Below are positions 17,711 through 24,698 of a DNA stretch of 64,000 bases, piece by piece (position 1 is the stretch's first letter; the number at the start of each line of letters is the position of its first letter). The DNA is from Streptomyces sp. NBC_00510. Its GTDB lineage: Bacteria; Actinomycetota; Actinomycetes; Streptomycetales; Streptomycetaceae. The translations under genes and the position numbers were made by a program. Location: the NCBI GenBank assembly GCA_036013505.1, contig CP107851.1:3543501-3607500 (forward strand), given 5' to 3'. Below the pieces are notes generated by a model. It made no database searches, had not been told where the DNA came from, and saw only the letters and a list, made by a program, of their open reading frames with translations.

Positions 17711-17729
17711 CCGCCCTCCCGGTCGGCCG

Positions 17730-17845
17730 AACGGAAGCCGGCCGTGGCCGCTGCTGCGCCCGGGCCGCAACGAGCTCGTGGTGCTGGAGCTCGACGGCTG
17801 CGAGGCGCCTGTCGTGAAGGTACGGGACCGCCCGCGGCTCGGCCG
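17730..17845 (+). pseudogene. Remnant of a GH35 beta-galactosidase C-terminus
   Basis: The forward frame through TGG 17745 reads PWPLLRPGRNELVVLEL and then DG..APVVKVRDRPRLG. This matches the very last strand of family 35 beta-galactosidases, where the protein typically closes with a PAPLLRPGxNEIVVLEL-type segment and an RDRPDLG-type end. No start, ribosome site or catalytic domain precedes it; only about 38 codons survive between the MOSC stop and the next gene. I read it as a relic of a deleted gene. Confidence 0.55.
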
Positions 17846-17878
17846 GGACCGGGCCGCGGGCGGCTCACCCGGCGAGGA

Positions 17879-18385
17879 TCAGCAGCCGCCGCAGTTGTAG
17901 TACAGGACGTCCCAGTGGTTGCCCTCGTCGGCGTAGATGTTGCCCGAGCCGGAGCGGTACTGGGGGGCGCCGTCACCGCGCAGGCCGATGTAGGTGAAGG
18001 CGCTGTGGATGTAGTTGGTGACGCAGCTGTTCTTGCCGTAGTCGAGCTTGTAGCCGTTCCAGTGCGAGTAGGTGCCGCTCGCGTGACCGGTCTCGGTGCC
18101 GCCGGTGATGTTCAGGGCGCAGCCGGTGGCGCCCTTCAGGGTGACCGCGCCCTGGGCGGTCGCCTGGTTGAGCTGGTCGAAGGACGTGCAGGTCGCGTTG
18201 TTGCGGTTGGAACAGCCACCTGACGAGGACCAGGTGATCCCGGCGTTGCGGAACATCGTCGTGGCCTGGGCGTGCGTCAGTTTGGTGACGGCGTAGGCGT
18301 CGTGGGACGCGGCGAGACCGACGCCGGGGGCGAACAGCACTCCGAGCGCGAGGACGAGTGCGCTCAGGACGGAGCGGAACTTCAT
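17879..18385 (-). CDS. Secreted small protein with M15-like zinc-site motif
   Basis: 168 residues from ATG 18385, preceded by AGGAGG at ideal spacing. A Sec signal peptide (KFRSVLSALVLALGVLF) would be cut near residues 26-32. The mature part has six Cys (58, 66, 89, 121, 165, 168), enough for three disulfides. H108-WNGYKL-D115 fits the H-x-x-G-x-x-x-D zinc motif of M15 D-Ala-D-Ala peptidases and related Hedgehog-type folds, and EGNHWDV supplies a possible third ligand, H157. The inferred role is a secreted peptidoglycan metallopeptidase or a binding relative. Hairpins and GTCCGC repeats lie upstream, and a GH35 remnant lies just past its stop. Confidence 0.8.
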   Translation of the reverse strand: MKFRSVLSALVLALGVLFAPGVGLAASHDAYAVTKLTHAQATTMFRNAGITWSSSGGCSNRNNATCTSFDQLNQATAQGAVTLKGATGCALNITGGTETGHASGTYSHWNGYKLDYGKNSCVTNYIHSAFTYIGLRGDGAPQYRSGSGNIYADEGNHWDVLYYNCGGC

Positions 18386-18429
18386 GGGGATTCCTCCTGC
18401 TGGTGACCGTGCTTCCGGTGGGGCGGCTG

Positions 18430-18460
18430 TGCAGCTGGAGCAGGTGGAGCAGGTGGAGTG
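18430..18460. repeat. Short tandem GGTGGAGCA repeats
   Basis: The stretch upstream of the secreted M15-like gene reads GGAGCAGGTGGAGCAGGTGG, a nine-base unit repeated with slight variation. It lies between that gene and the cimA terminator hairpin. No function is evident. Confidence 0.5.
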
Positions 18461-18510
18461 TGCCCGGCGTTCTACGCGCGTATGCACGGCAGTTGGGCCG
18501 CCGTGGAAGG

Positions 18511-18558
18511 GGACGCGGACACGGTCGGTGCCGTGTCCGCGTCCGCGTCCGCGTCCTC
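18511..18558 (-). terminator. 14-bp perfect hairpin with GTCCGC tandem repeats, after cimA
   Basis: GGACGCGGACACGG (18511-18524) pairs perfectly with CCGTGTCCGCGTCC (18531-18544) across TCGGTG. The right arm runs on into GTCCGC repeats to about 18558. It lies just beyond the cimA stop codon on the leftward strand and is a likely terminator. The repeated hexamer allows several registers of pairing, so its length may vary between strains. Confidence 0.65.
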
Positions 18559-18573
18559 ATCGGCCGGCGGCCG

Positions 18574-20178
18574 TCAGTCGTTCCGGCGCGGCTCCACGCC
18601 GGCGCGCAGCAGCCCGTACGCGTACGCGTCCTCCAGGGCCTGCCAGGAGGCGGCGATGACGTTCTCGCCGACACCGACGGTGGACCACTCGGAGATGCCG
18701 TCGGAGGTGGAGACCAGTACCCGGGTGATGGACTCCGTGCCGTGCTTGCCCTCCAGGATGCGGACCTTGTAGTCCACCAGCTCCAGCTTCGCCAGCTGCG
18801 GGTAGGTCCGCTCCAGCGCCACGCGCAGCGCGCGGTCCAGCGCGTTGACCGGGCCGTTGCCCTCGGCGGTGGCGACGATGCGCTGGCCGTCGGCCCACAC
18901 CTTGACCGTCGCCTCGTTGGCGTGGGTGCCGTCGGGGCGGTCCTCGACGATGGCGCGCCAGGACTCGACCCGGAAGTAGTGCAGCGGGCGGCCCTCGACC
19001 TCCTCGCGCAGCAGGAGTTCGAAGGAGGCGTCGGCGGCCTCGTAGGTGTAGCCCGCCAGTTCGCGCTCCTTGACGCGCGCCACGACCCGGCCGATCAGCT
19101 CGCGGTCGTCACCGAGGTCGATGCCGAGTTCCTTGCCCTTGAGCTCCACCGAGGCACGGCCCGCCATGTCGGAGACCAGCATGCGCATGGTGTTGCCGAC
19201 CAGTTCCGGGTCGATGTGCTGGTAGAGGTCGGGATCGACCTTGATCGCCGAGGCGTGCAGCCCGGCTTTGTGGGCGAAGGCCGAGATTCCCACGTACGGC
19301 TGGTGGGTGGAGGGCGTGAGGTTGACGACCTCGGCGATGGCGTGCGAGATGCGCGTCATCTCGACGAGGGCGCCTGCGGGCAGGACCTTGCGGCCGTACT
19401 TGAGCTCCAGCGCCGCCACGACCGGGAAGAGGTTGGCGTTGCCGACGCGCTCGCCGTAGCCGTTTGCGGTGCACTGGACGTGCGTGGCGCCCGCGTCGAC
19501 GGCGGCGAGGGTGTTGGCGACGGCGCAGCCGGTGTCGTCCTGGGCGTGGATCCCCAGACGGGCCCCGGTGTCGGCGAGCACGGTGCGGACGACGGCGGTG
19601 ATCTGGCCGGGGAGCATCCCGCCGTTGGTGTCGCACAGGACGACGACGTCGGCGCCGGCCTCGTGGGCGGCGCGCACGACCTCCTTGGCGTACGCCGGGT
19701 TGGCCTTGTAGCCGTCGAAGAAGTGCTCGCAGTCGACGAAGACCCTGCGGCCCTGGGAGCGCAGGTAGGAGACGGTGTCCCGGACCATCTCCAGGTTCTC
19801 CTCCAGCGTGGTCCGCAGGGCCAGCTCGACGTGCCGGTCATGGGACTTGGCGACCAGGGTGATGACCGGTGCGCCCGACTCCAGAAGCGCCCTGACCTGC
19901 GGGTCCTCCGCCGCATTGCCGCCGGCGCGGCGCGTGGCACCGAAGGCCACCAGCTGGGCGTGCGACAGGTCCAGCTCGGCGGCGGCGCGGGCGAAGAACT
20001 CGGTGTCGCGCGGGTTGGCGCCGGGCCAGCCGCCCTCGATGAAGCCCACCCCGAAGTCGTCCAGGTGCCGGGCGATCGTCAGCTTGTCGGCGACGGTGAG
20101 GTTGATGCCCTCGCGCTGCGCGCCATCGCGCAGCGTGGTGTCGAAGACGTGGAAGCTGTCGTCCAGTACGGCCGTCAT
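18574..20178 (-). CDS. cimA: Citramalate synthase (CimA type, LeuA-like)
   Basis: 534 residues from ATG 20178 with GGAG about 12 bases upstream. It joins acetyl-CoA to pyruvate to give citramalate, the entry to threonine-independent isoleucine synthesis. The HMGL-like TIM barrel begins FDTTLRDGAQREGINLTVADK, with the FIEGGWPGANPRD segment that marks the CimA group rather than true LeuA. The metal-binding H-x-H lies in GIHAQDDTG and KAGLHASAI, and CDTNGGMLP and GNGPVNALDRAL mark the barrel end and regulatory region. The C-terminal LeuA dimerisation/allosteric domain is present, so isoleucine feedback is expected. A leader ORF with two Ile codons and an intrinsic terminator lie upstream. Confidence 0.9.
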   Translation of the reverse strand: MTAVLDDSFHVFDTTLRDGAQREGINLTVADKLTIARHLDDFGVGFIEGGWPGANPRDTEFFARAAAELDLSHAQLVAFGATRRAGGNAAEDPQVRALLESGAPVITLVAKSHDRHVELALRTTLEENLEMVRDTVSYLRSQGRRVFVDCEHFFDGYKANPAYAKEVVRAAHEAGADVVVLCDTNGGMLPGQITAVVRTVLADTGARLGIHAQDDTGCAVANTLAAVDAGATHVQCTANGYGERVGNANLFPVVAALELKYGRKVLPAGALVEMTRISHAIAEVVNLTPSTHQPYVGISAFAHKAGLHASAIKVDPDLYQHIDPELVGNTMRMLVSDMAGRASVELKGKELGIDLGDDRELIGRVVARVKERELAGYTYEAADASFELLLREEVEGRPLHYFRVESWRAIVEDRPDGTHANEATVKVWADGQRIVATAEGNGPVNALDRALRVALERTYPQLAKLELVDYKVRILEGKHGTESITRVLVSTSDGISEWSTVGVGENVIAASWQALEDAYAYGLLRAGVEPRRND

Positions 20179-20280
20179 GGTTCGTTCCAACTCCTGTCGG
20201 GTGAGTGGTTCCGGAAGACCGGGCTCCACTTGCCCCCATCTTCCCTCGCGCTGCACCGCCTCCGGCACGGGTGGGCCGGG

Positions 20281-20313
20281 AAACGAAAAGACCCCTCGCG
20301 GGTGCGAGAGGTC
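20281..20313 (-). terminator. Attenuator terminator upstream of cimA
   Basis: On the leftward strand GACCTCTCGC (20313-20304) pairs with GCGAGGGGTC (20299-20290) across a 4-base loop, with one G-T pair, and is followed directly by TTTTCGTTT. It lies between the short leader ORF (20404-20369) and the cimA start (20178), so it is a terminator inside the leader: the expected layout of attenuation. Confidence 0.75.
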
Positions 20314-20368
20314 TGCGCGCGGGTCTGGGACACGGTGGTCGCTTCCGCGGTGGTCTGCGGTTCGGCGA

Positions 20369-20404
20369 TCACTGAGGACCGGCGCGCCTGCTGCCGATAA
20401 TCAT
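20369..20404 (-). CDS. Putative Ile-containing leader peptide for cimA attenuation
   Basis: Eleven-codon ORF MIIGSRRAGPQ followed by TGA. Codons 2 and 3 are Ile (ATT, ATC); ATT is rare in this DNA. It lies 56 bases before the intrinsic terminator that precedes cimA, an enzyme of isoleucine synthesis. No Shine-Dalgarno sequence is visible, so it may be read from a leaderless transcript. That Ile supply controls stalling here is inferred from the layout. Confidence 0.55.
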   Translation of the reverse strand: MIIGSRRAGPQ

Positions 20405-20498
20405 GGCGAACGAGGGCACATCGGCAGTCTGCCACAGGACCCGCGGGCGTGGGACACGGTCTCAGGATGCGGGCACCCGGTCGGCGGCGGGCCGGCCG

Positions 20499-21113
20499 TC
20501 AGGCGGTGGGCGCCGGGGTGAGGGCGTCGTCCAGGAACTCCTTGACGTGCTCCAGGGCCTGCTCGCGGTCCAACCCGGGCAGCCCGATGACCAGGGGCAC
20601 GCCGAAGCCGTCCAGCAGCGCCCTCAGCCGTACGGTGAAGCGCTCGGGATCCAGGGGCCGGAAGTCGCCGCGCGAGATGCCCTCGGCGAGCAGGGCGACC
20701 AGGTCGCGGTGCCAGACCAGTTCGAGATCGAGCTGGCGGCGGAGCACCTCCTCGGCGGCCGTCGTCCTGTTCCAGATCTCGGACCAGAGCGTCCAGCGCG
20801 GGTCGCGGCGCCCGTCGGGCAGGTACAGGTCGATGACCGCGTCGAGCCGTTCCCTGGGAGCGGTGGGGCTGCCCAGCACCCGCCGGCGCTCGGCGGCGAG
20901 CTGCTCCTCGCTCCATTCGAGGGTCTGCAGCAGCAGCTCGTCCTTGCTGCCGAAGTAGTAGAGGACGTGGCCGCTGCTCATGCCGACCTGCCGGCCGAGG
21001 CCCGCGATGGTCAGCTCGGCCAGCCCGCGCTCGGCGATGGTCGCCATGGCGGCGGCCATCACGTCCTCGCGGGGCTGCTTGAGCCGCCGCCGCGGGCGGG
21101 CGGGTCCGGTCAC
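20499..21113 (-). CDS. TetR family transcriptional regulator
   Basis: 204 residues from GTG 21113 with AGGAGG five bases upstream. The helix-turn-helix is REDVMAAAMATIAERGLAELTIAGLGRQVGMSSGHVLYYFGSKDELL, followed by a BetI/TetR_C-like ligand domain. It closes the leftward ureAB-ureC-agmatine deiminase operon, 16 bases after the deiminase stop codon, so it probably controls that operon and the divergent permease. The 17-base palindrome at 24586-24602 is the obvious candidate operator. The inducer is unknown, perhaps agmatine or a related nitrogen compound. Confidence 0.9.
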   Translation of the reverse strand: MTGPARPRRRLKQPREDVMAAAMATIAERGLAELTIAGLGRQVGMSSGHVLYYFGSKDELLLQTLEWSEEQLAAERRRVLGSPTAPRERLDAVIDLYLPDGRRDPRWTLWSEIWNRTTAAEEVLRRQLDLELVWHRDLVALLAEGISRGDFRPLDPERFTVRLRALLDGFGVPLVIGLPGLDREQALEHVKEFLDDALTPAPTA

Positions 21114-21129
21114 TGTTCCTCCGGGGCGG

Positions 21130-22173
21130 TCACACCTGGGGCTGCTGCTGGGTCACGCAATGAATACCACCACCGTGGGCGAAGATCGTACGAGCGTCCA
21201 CCAGCACGACCTGCCGCTGCGGGAGGAGCCGCTCGAAGACGGCCTTGTTGACCTCGTCGGCGGGGTCGTCGAAGCCGCACAGGATCACGGCGCCGTTGCA
21301 GAGGTAGTGGTTGACGTAGGAGTAGTCGACCAGCTCGCCGTCCACCTCCTGGACCTGGGGCGCGGGCAGCTCCACGACCTCCAGCGGCCGGCCCTTGGCG
21401 TCGGTGGCGGCCCGCAGCAGGGACGCGACCTCCCGGGAGACGGCGTGGTCGGGGTGGGCCGGGTCCTGCTGGCTGTGGACGACGACCACGCCGGGGCGGA
21501 CGAAGGCCGCCACGATGTCGACGTGCCCGCGGGTGCCGAAGCGGCCGTAGTCGGCGGTGAGACCGCGGGGCAGCCAGATCGCCTTGCGGGTGCCGAGGAA
21601 GGCGTGGACCTCGGCCTCCACCCGCTCCCTGGTCCAGCCCGGGTTGCGGCCCGGGTCGAGCTGCACGGTCTCGGTGAGCAGCACGGTGCCCTCGCCGTCG
21701 ACGTGGATGCCGCCGCCCTCGTTCACGAAGGACGTGGCGTAGCGGGTCGCGCCCGCCCGTCCGGCGACGAAGGCGCCGATCTCCGCGTCGTGCCCCCAGG
21801 CCGCCCACTCCTGGGCGCCCCAGCCGTTGAACGTCCAGTCGGCGGCCGCGAGGCGTCCGGCACCGGTCAGGAAGGTCGGGCCCATGTCGCGCATCCAGGC
21901 GTCGTCCAGCGGCGCCTCGGCGACCGTGACCTGCGCGCCACCGGAGCCGAGCAGCTCCCGGGCGCCGGCGGCGTCCTCGGGCCGCGCCACGACGGTCACC
22001 GGCTCGAAGCGTGCGACCGTCCGGGCCACGGCGGCCCAGGCCGCGCGGGACACGGCCAGGTCCTCGGCGCCGTCGAAGGTGACGCTGGGAGACGGCCACG
22101 CCATCCAGGTGCGGGTGTGCGGGGCCCACTCGGGCGGCATCGCGTAGCCGTCGGCGGCGGGGGTGGTGGGCAT
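21130..22173 (-). CDS. aguA: Agmatine deiminase
   Basis: 347 residues from ATG 22173 with AAGGA upstream, the usual family length. It hydrolyses agmatine to N-carbamoylputrescine and ammonia. Conserved parts are MPPEWAPHTRTWMAWP, DDAWMRDMGPTFL, NGWGAQEWAAWGHD, FVNEGGGIHVDGEGTVLLTE, YGRFGTRGHVD and the C-terminal GGGIHCVTQQQP with the nucleophilic Cys. No N-carbamoylputrescine amidohydrolase (aguB) is adjacent, which is the usual partner; a urease-like pair lies in its place, 14 bases upstream. Operon structure and the terminal TetR gene suggest joint control. Confidence 0.92.
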   Translation of the reverse strand: MPTTPAADGYAMPPEWAPHTRTWMAWPSPSVTFDGAEDLAVSRAAWAAVARTVARFEPVTVVARPEDAAGARELLGSGGAQVTVAEAPLDDAWMRDMGPTFLTGAGRLAAADWTFNGWGAQEWAAWGHDAEIGAFVAGRAGATRYATSFVNEGGGIHVDGEGTVLLTETVQLDPGRNPGWTRERVEAEVHAFLGTRKAIWLPRGLTADYGRFGTRGHVDIVAAFVRPGVVVVHSQQDPAHPDHAVSREVASLLRAATDAKGRPLEVVELPAPQVQEVDGELVDYSYVNHYLCNGAVILCGFDDPADEVNKAVFERLLPQRQVVLVDARTIFAHGGGIHCVTQQQPQV

Positions 22174-22187
22174 CGTGCTGGTCCTTG

Positions 22188-23876
22188 TCACAAGAAGTAG
22201 AGACGGCTGAGCGACACCTGTTCCGCGGGCTCGGAGCGCAGTGGGTCGCCGTCGAGCGTCACCAGGCCCGTCCCGCCGTCCACGTCGACCTGCCCGGTGC
22301 GGGAGTTGAGGACGAGGTCGGCCGGGCCGATGCCGCGGGTGCCGCGCACGGCCACGCGGCGGCGCCGGGTGGGCATCCGGTCGTGCTCCAGCTCCAGGGC
22401 GGGGCGGGCCACGAACGCCACGGACAGGTCGGCGGCGGTCGCGCCGTGGGCCCCGAACAGCGGGCCGAGGACGAGCGGTTCGCAGGTGTCGGTGGCGGCG
22501 CCCGGGTCGCCGGTGACCCCGTACGCGGGGAAGCCGGACTTGAGCACCATCTGCGGCTTGGCGCCGAAGTACTGCGGCCGCCACAGCACGATGTCGGCGA
22601 GCTTGCCGACCTCGATCGAGCCGATCTCGTGGGCGAGGCCGTGGGCGATCGCCGGGTTGATGGTGAGTTTGGCGACGTAGCGCAGCACGCGGGCGTTGTC
22701 GTCGTCCGGGCCGTCCCCCTCCAGGGGGCCGCGCTCGGACTTCATCTTGCCGGCCATGGCGAAGGTGCGGCGTACGGTCTCACCGGCGCGGCCCATGCCC
22801 TGGGCGTCGGAGGAGGTGATGCCGATCGCCCCCAGGTCGTGCAGCACGTCCTCGGCGCCCATCGTCCCGGCGCGGATGCGGTCGCGGGCCATCGCGGCAT
22901 CGCCCGGCAGGTCGGGCTTGAGGTCGTGGACGGAGACGATCATCCCGTAGTGCTCGCCGACCGCGTCGCGGCCGAAGGGCAGTGTGGGGTTGGTGGAGGA
23001 GCCGATGACGTTGGGCACGCCCGCCATCTTCAGGACGTTGGGGACGTGACCGCCGCCGCAGCCCTCGATGTGGAAGGCGTGGATCGTTCGGCCCTCCAGC
23101 ACGCGCAGGGTGTCCTCCACGGACAGGCATTCGTTCAGGCCGTCGCTGTGCAGGGCGACCTGGACGTCGTACTCCTCGGCCACGCGCAGCGCGGTGTCCA
23201 GGGCGCGGGTGTGGGCGCCCATGTCCTCGTGGACCTTGAAGCCGGACGCCCCGCCCTCGGCGAGCGCCTCGACCAGCGGCGCCGGGTCGGAGGACGAACC
23301 GCGGCCGAGGAAGCCGATGTTGACGGGCCAGGCGTCGAAGGAGTTGAAGGCGTGCCGCAGCGCCCAGGGCGAGTTGACGCCGACGCCCCACACGGGCCCG
23401 AACTCCTGGCCGATGATCGTGGTGACCCCGGAGGCGAGCGAGGCCTCCATGATGCGCGGGGACAGCAGGTGGACATGGGTGTCCACGGCTCCGGCGGTGG
23501 CGATCAGCCCCTCGCCGGACACGATGGAGGTGCCCGTGCCGACCACGACGTCCACCCCGTCGAGGGTGTCGGGGTTGCCGGCCCGGCCGATGGCGTGGAT
23601 GCGGCCCTCGCGGATGCCGACGGACACCTTGCGGATGCCGACGGCCGCGTCGATGACCAGCACGTTGCTGATCACCACGTCGCAGGTCTCGCGGACGGCG
23701 GCGGCCTTGAGCGCCAGCCCGTCGCGGGCGGTCTTGCCGAACCCGGCGAGGAACTCGTCCCCGGGCCGCTGGGAGTCCGACTCGACGCGGACCACCAGGC
23801 CCGAGTCGCCCAGCCGGACCCGGTCTCCGGCACGCGGTCCGTGCACGGCGGCGTACTCGTACGGGTCGATGCTCAT
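22188..23876 (-). CDS. ureC: Divergent urease alpha subunit homologue
   Basis: 562 residues from ATG 23876, overlapping the ureAB stop as ATGA. The amidohydrolase barrel keeps every nickel ligand motif I can align: H-x-H in DTHVH, the carbamylated Lys in GFKVHEDMG, His in ALHSDGLNE, His in FHIEGCGGGH and Asp in SSDAQGMGR. The mobile flap differs: canonical MVCHHLDP reads VSVHDLKP, so the flap Cys is Val while the catalytic His remains, and GGGTGPAxGTxATT is replaced by GQEFGPVWGVGVNSP. These changes near the substrate pocket suggest a substrate other than urea, or altered kinetics. No ureE, ureF, ureG or ureD lies in the window. Agmatine deiminase follows in the same operon. Confidence 0.88.
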   Translation of the reverse strand: MSIDPYEYAAVHGPRAGDRVRLGDSGLVVRVESDSQRPGDEFLAGFGKTARDGLALKAAAVRETCDVVISNVLVIDAAVGIRKVSVGIREGRIHAIGRAGNPDTLDGVDVVVGTGTSIVSGEGLIATAGAVDTHVHLLSPRIMEASLASGVTTIIGQEFGPVWGVGVNSPWALRHAFNSFDAWPVNIGFLGRGSSSDPAPLVEALAEGGASGFKVHEDMGAHTRALDTALRVAEEYDVQVALHSDGLNECLSVEDTLRVLEGRTIHAFHIEGCGGGHVPNVLKMAGVPNVIGSSTNPTLPFGRDAVGEHYGMIVSVHDLKPDLPGDAAMARDRIRAGTMGAEDVLHDLGAIGITSSDAQGMGRAGETVRRTFAMAGKMKSERGPLEGDGPDDDNARVLRYVAKLTINPAIAHGLAHEIGSIEVGKLADIVLWRPQYFGAKPQMVLKSGFPAYGVTGDPGAATDTCEPLVLGPLFGAHGATAADLSVAFVARPALELEHDRMPTRRRRVAVRGTRGIGPADLVLNSRTGQVDVDGGTGLVTLDGDPLRSEPAEQVSLSRLYFL

Positions 23877-24556
23877 GACCCCGCTCCCAGGTATCCGCAG
23901 GCGGCGGCCCGCCGCAGCGCCTCCGCCTTCGCGCCGGGCGCGTCGAGCGGGCCGTCGACGAGCCCGGCGAAACCGATCACCACACGGTCGCCGCCGACCG
24001 GGACCAGCCCGACCTCCCGCGCCTCCCCCGGCCCGAAGCGCACGGAGGAACCGGCCGGCACGTCCAGCCGCATGCCGTACGCCGCCGAACGGTCGAAGTC
24101 CAGCCGGGGGTTGGCCTCGAAGAAGTGGAAGTGCGAGGTCACGCTGACCGGTACGGAGGCGGTGTTGAGCACGGCCACCACCACCTCCGGGGGCCGCTCG
24201 GGATGGGCCGGGCCGGGCAGCACGGCGCCGGGGGCGTCCGCCCCCAGCGAGCCCCCGCCGATCGGGTCCGTGACCACGGCCAGCCGGGACCCGTCGTCGA
24301 AGACGGCCTCCACGTGGACCTCGGTGACGACGTCCGCCACCCCGGGCAGCACGTCGCCGGGGCCGAGCACGGCACGGCCGGCCTCGACCGCCTCCGCGAG
24401 GCGCGCGCCGTCCCGCGCGGCCTCGCAGACCGTGTCGGCGATCAGGGCGGTGGCCTCGGGCACGTTGAGCCGCAGCCCGCGCGCCCGGCGGGCCCGGGCC
24501 AGCTCCGCGGCGCCGAACAGCAGCAGCCGGTCGCGCTCGGTCGGGGTGAGCCTCAC
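23873..24556 (-). CDS. ureAB: Fused urease gamma-beta subunit homologue
   Basis: 227 residues from GTG 24556 with GGGAGG about nine bases upstream. The first 100 residues follow UreA (gamma): MRLTPTERDRLLLFGAAELARARRARGLRLNVPEATALI and VLPGVADVVTEVHVEAVFDDGSRLAVVTDPI. The rest is UreB (beta): NTASVPVSVTSHFHFFEANPRLDFDRSAAYGMRLDVPAGSSVRF. A gamma-beta fusion also occurs in other bacteria. It is the first gene of a leftward operon with ureC, agmatine deiminase and a TetR gene. Confidence 0.9.
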   Translation of the reverse strand: MRLTPTERDRLLLFGAAELARARRARGLRLNVPEATALIADTVCEAARDGARLAEAVEAGRAVLGPGDVLPGVADVVTEVHVEAVFDDGSRLAVVTDPIGGGSLGADAPGAVLPGPAHPERPPEVVVAVLNTASVPVSVTSHFHFFEANPRLDFDRSAAYGMRLDVPAGSSVRFGPGEAREVGLVPVGGDRVVIGFAGLVDGPLDAPGAKAEALRRAAACGYLGAGS

Positions 24557-24585
24557 GCCTCCGCACCTCCCACATCGATCACCGA

Positions 24586-24602
24586 TTAGAGCACCACTCT
24601 AA
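24586..24602. promoter_or_regulatory. 17-bp palindrome between ureAB and permease, candidate TetR operator
   Basis: TTAGAG (24586-24591) and CTCTAA (24597-24602) form a perfect inverted repeat around CACCA. It lies 30 bases before the ureAB start and 97 bases before the permease start, in the only divergent promoter region of this cluster. Size and symmetry fit a TetR-family site. An 11-base palindrome GACCCTGGGTC also lies in the same gap, near 24637-24647. Confidence 0.55.
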
Positions 24603-24698
24603 ACCTGAAAGCCACCCAGGGGAAGTATTGACCTCGACCCTGGGTCAGAGGAAATTGAGTGGCGTTCAAACTTTCCCGGCACGGCAAGGGAGCCCGCC

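Noticed and set aside
16328..17770. 480-codon extension of the GNAT gene
   Set aside because: The extra 321 residues lie antisense to the MOSC gene; GTG 16807 gives a normal-length GNAT protein.
18535..18558. GTCCGC tandem repeat as a protein-binding array
   Set aside because: It forms part of a perfect hairpin after cimA, which is a simpler explanation.
22188..24575. One 795-codon urease frame spanning ureAB and ureC
   Set aside because: The frame runs open through ureAB in the wrong register; the true genes are two, overlapping at ATGA (23873-23876).
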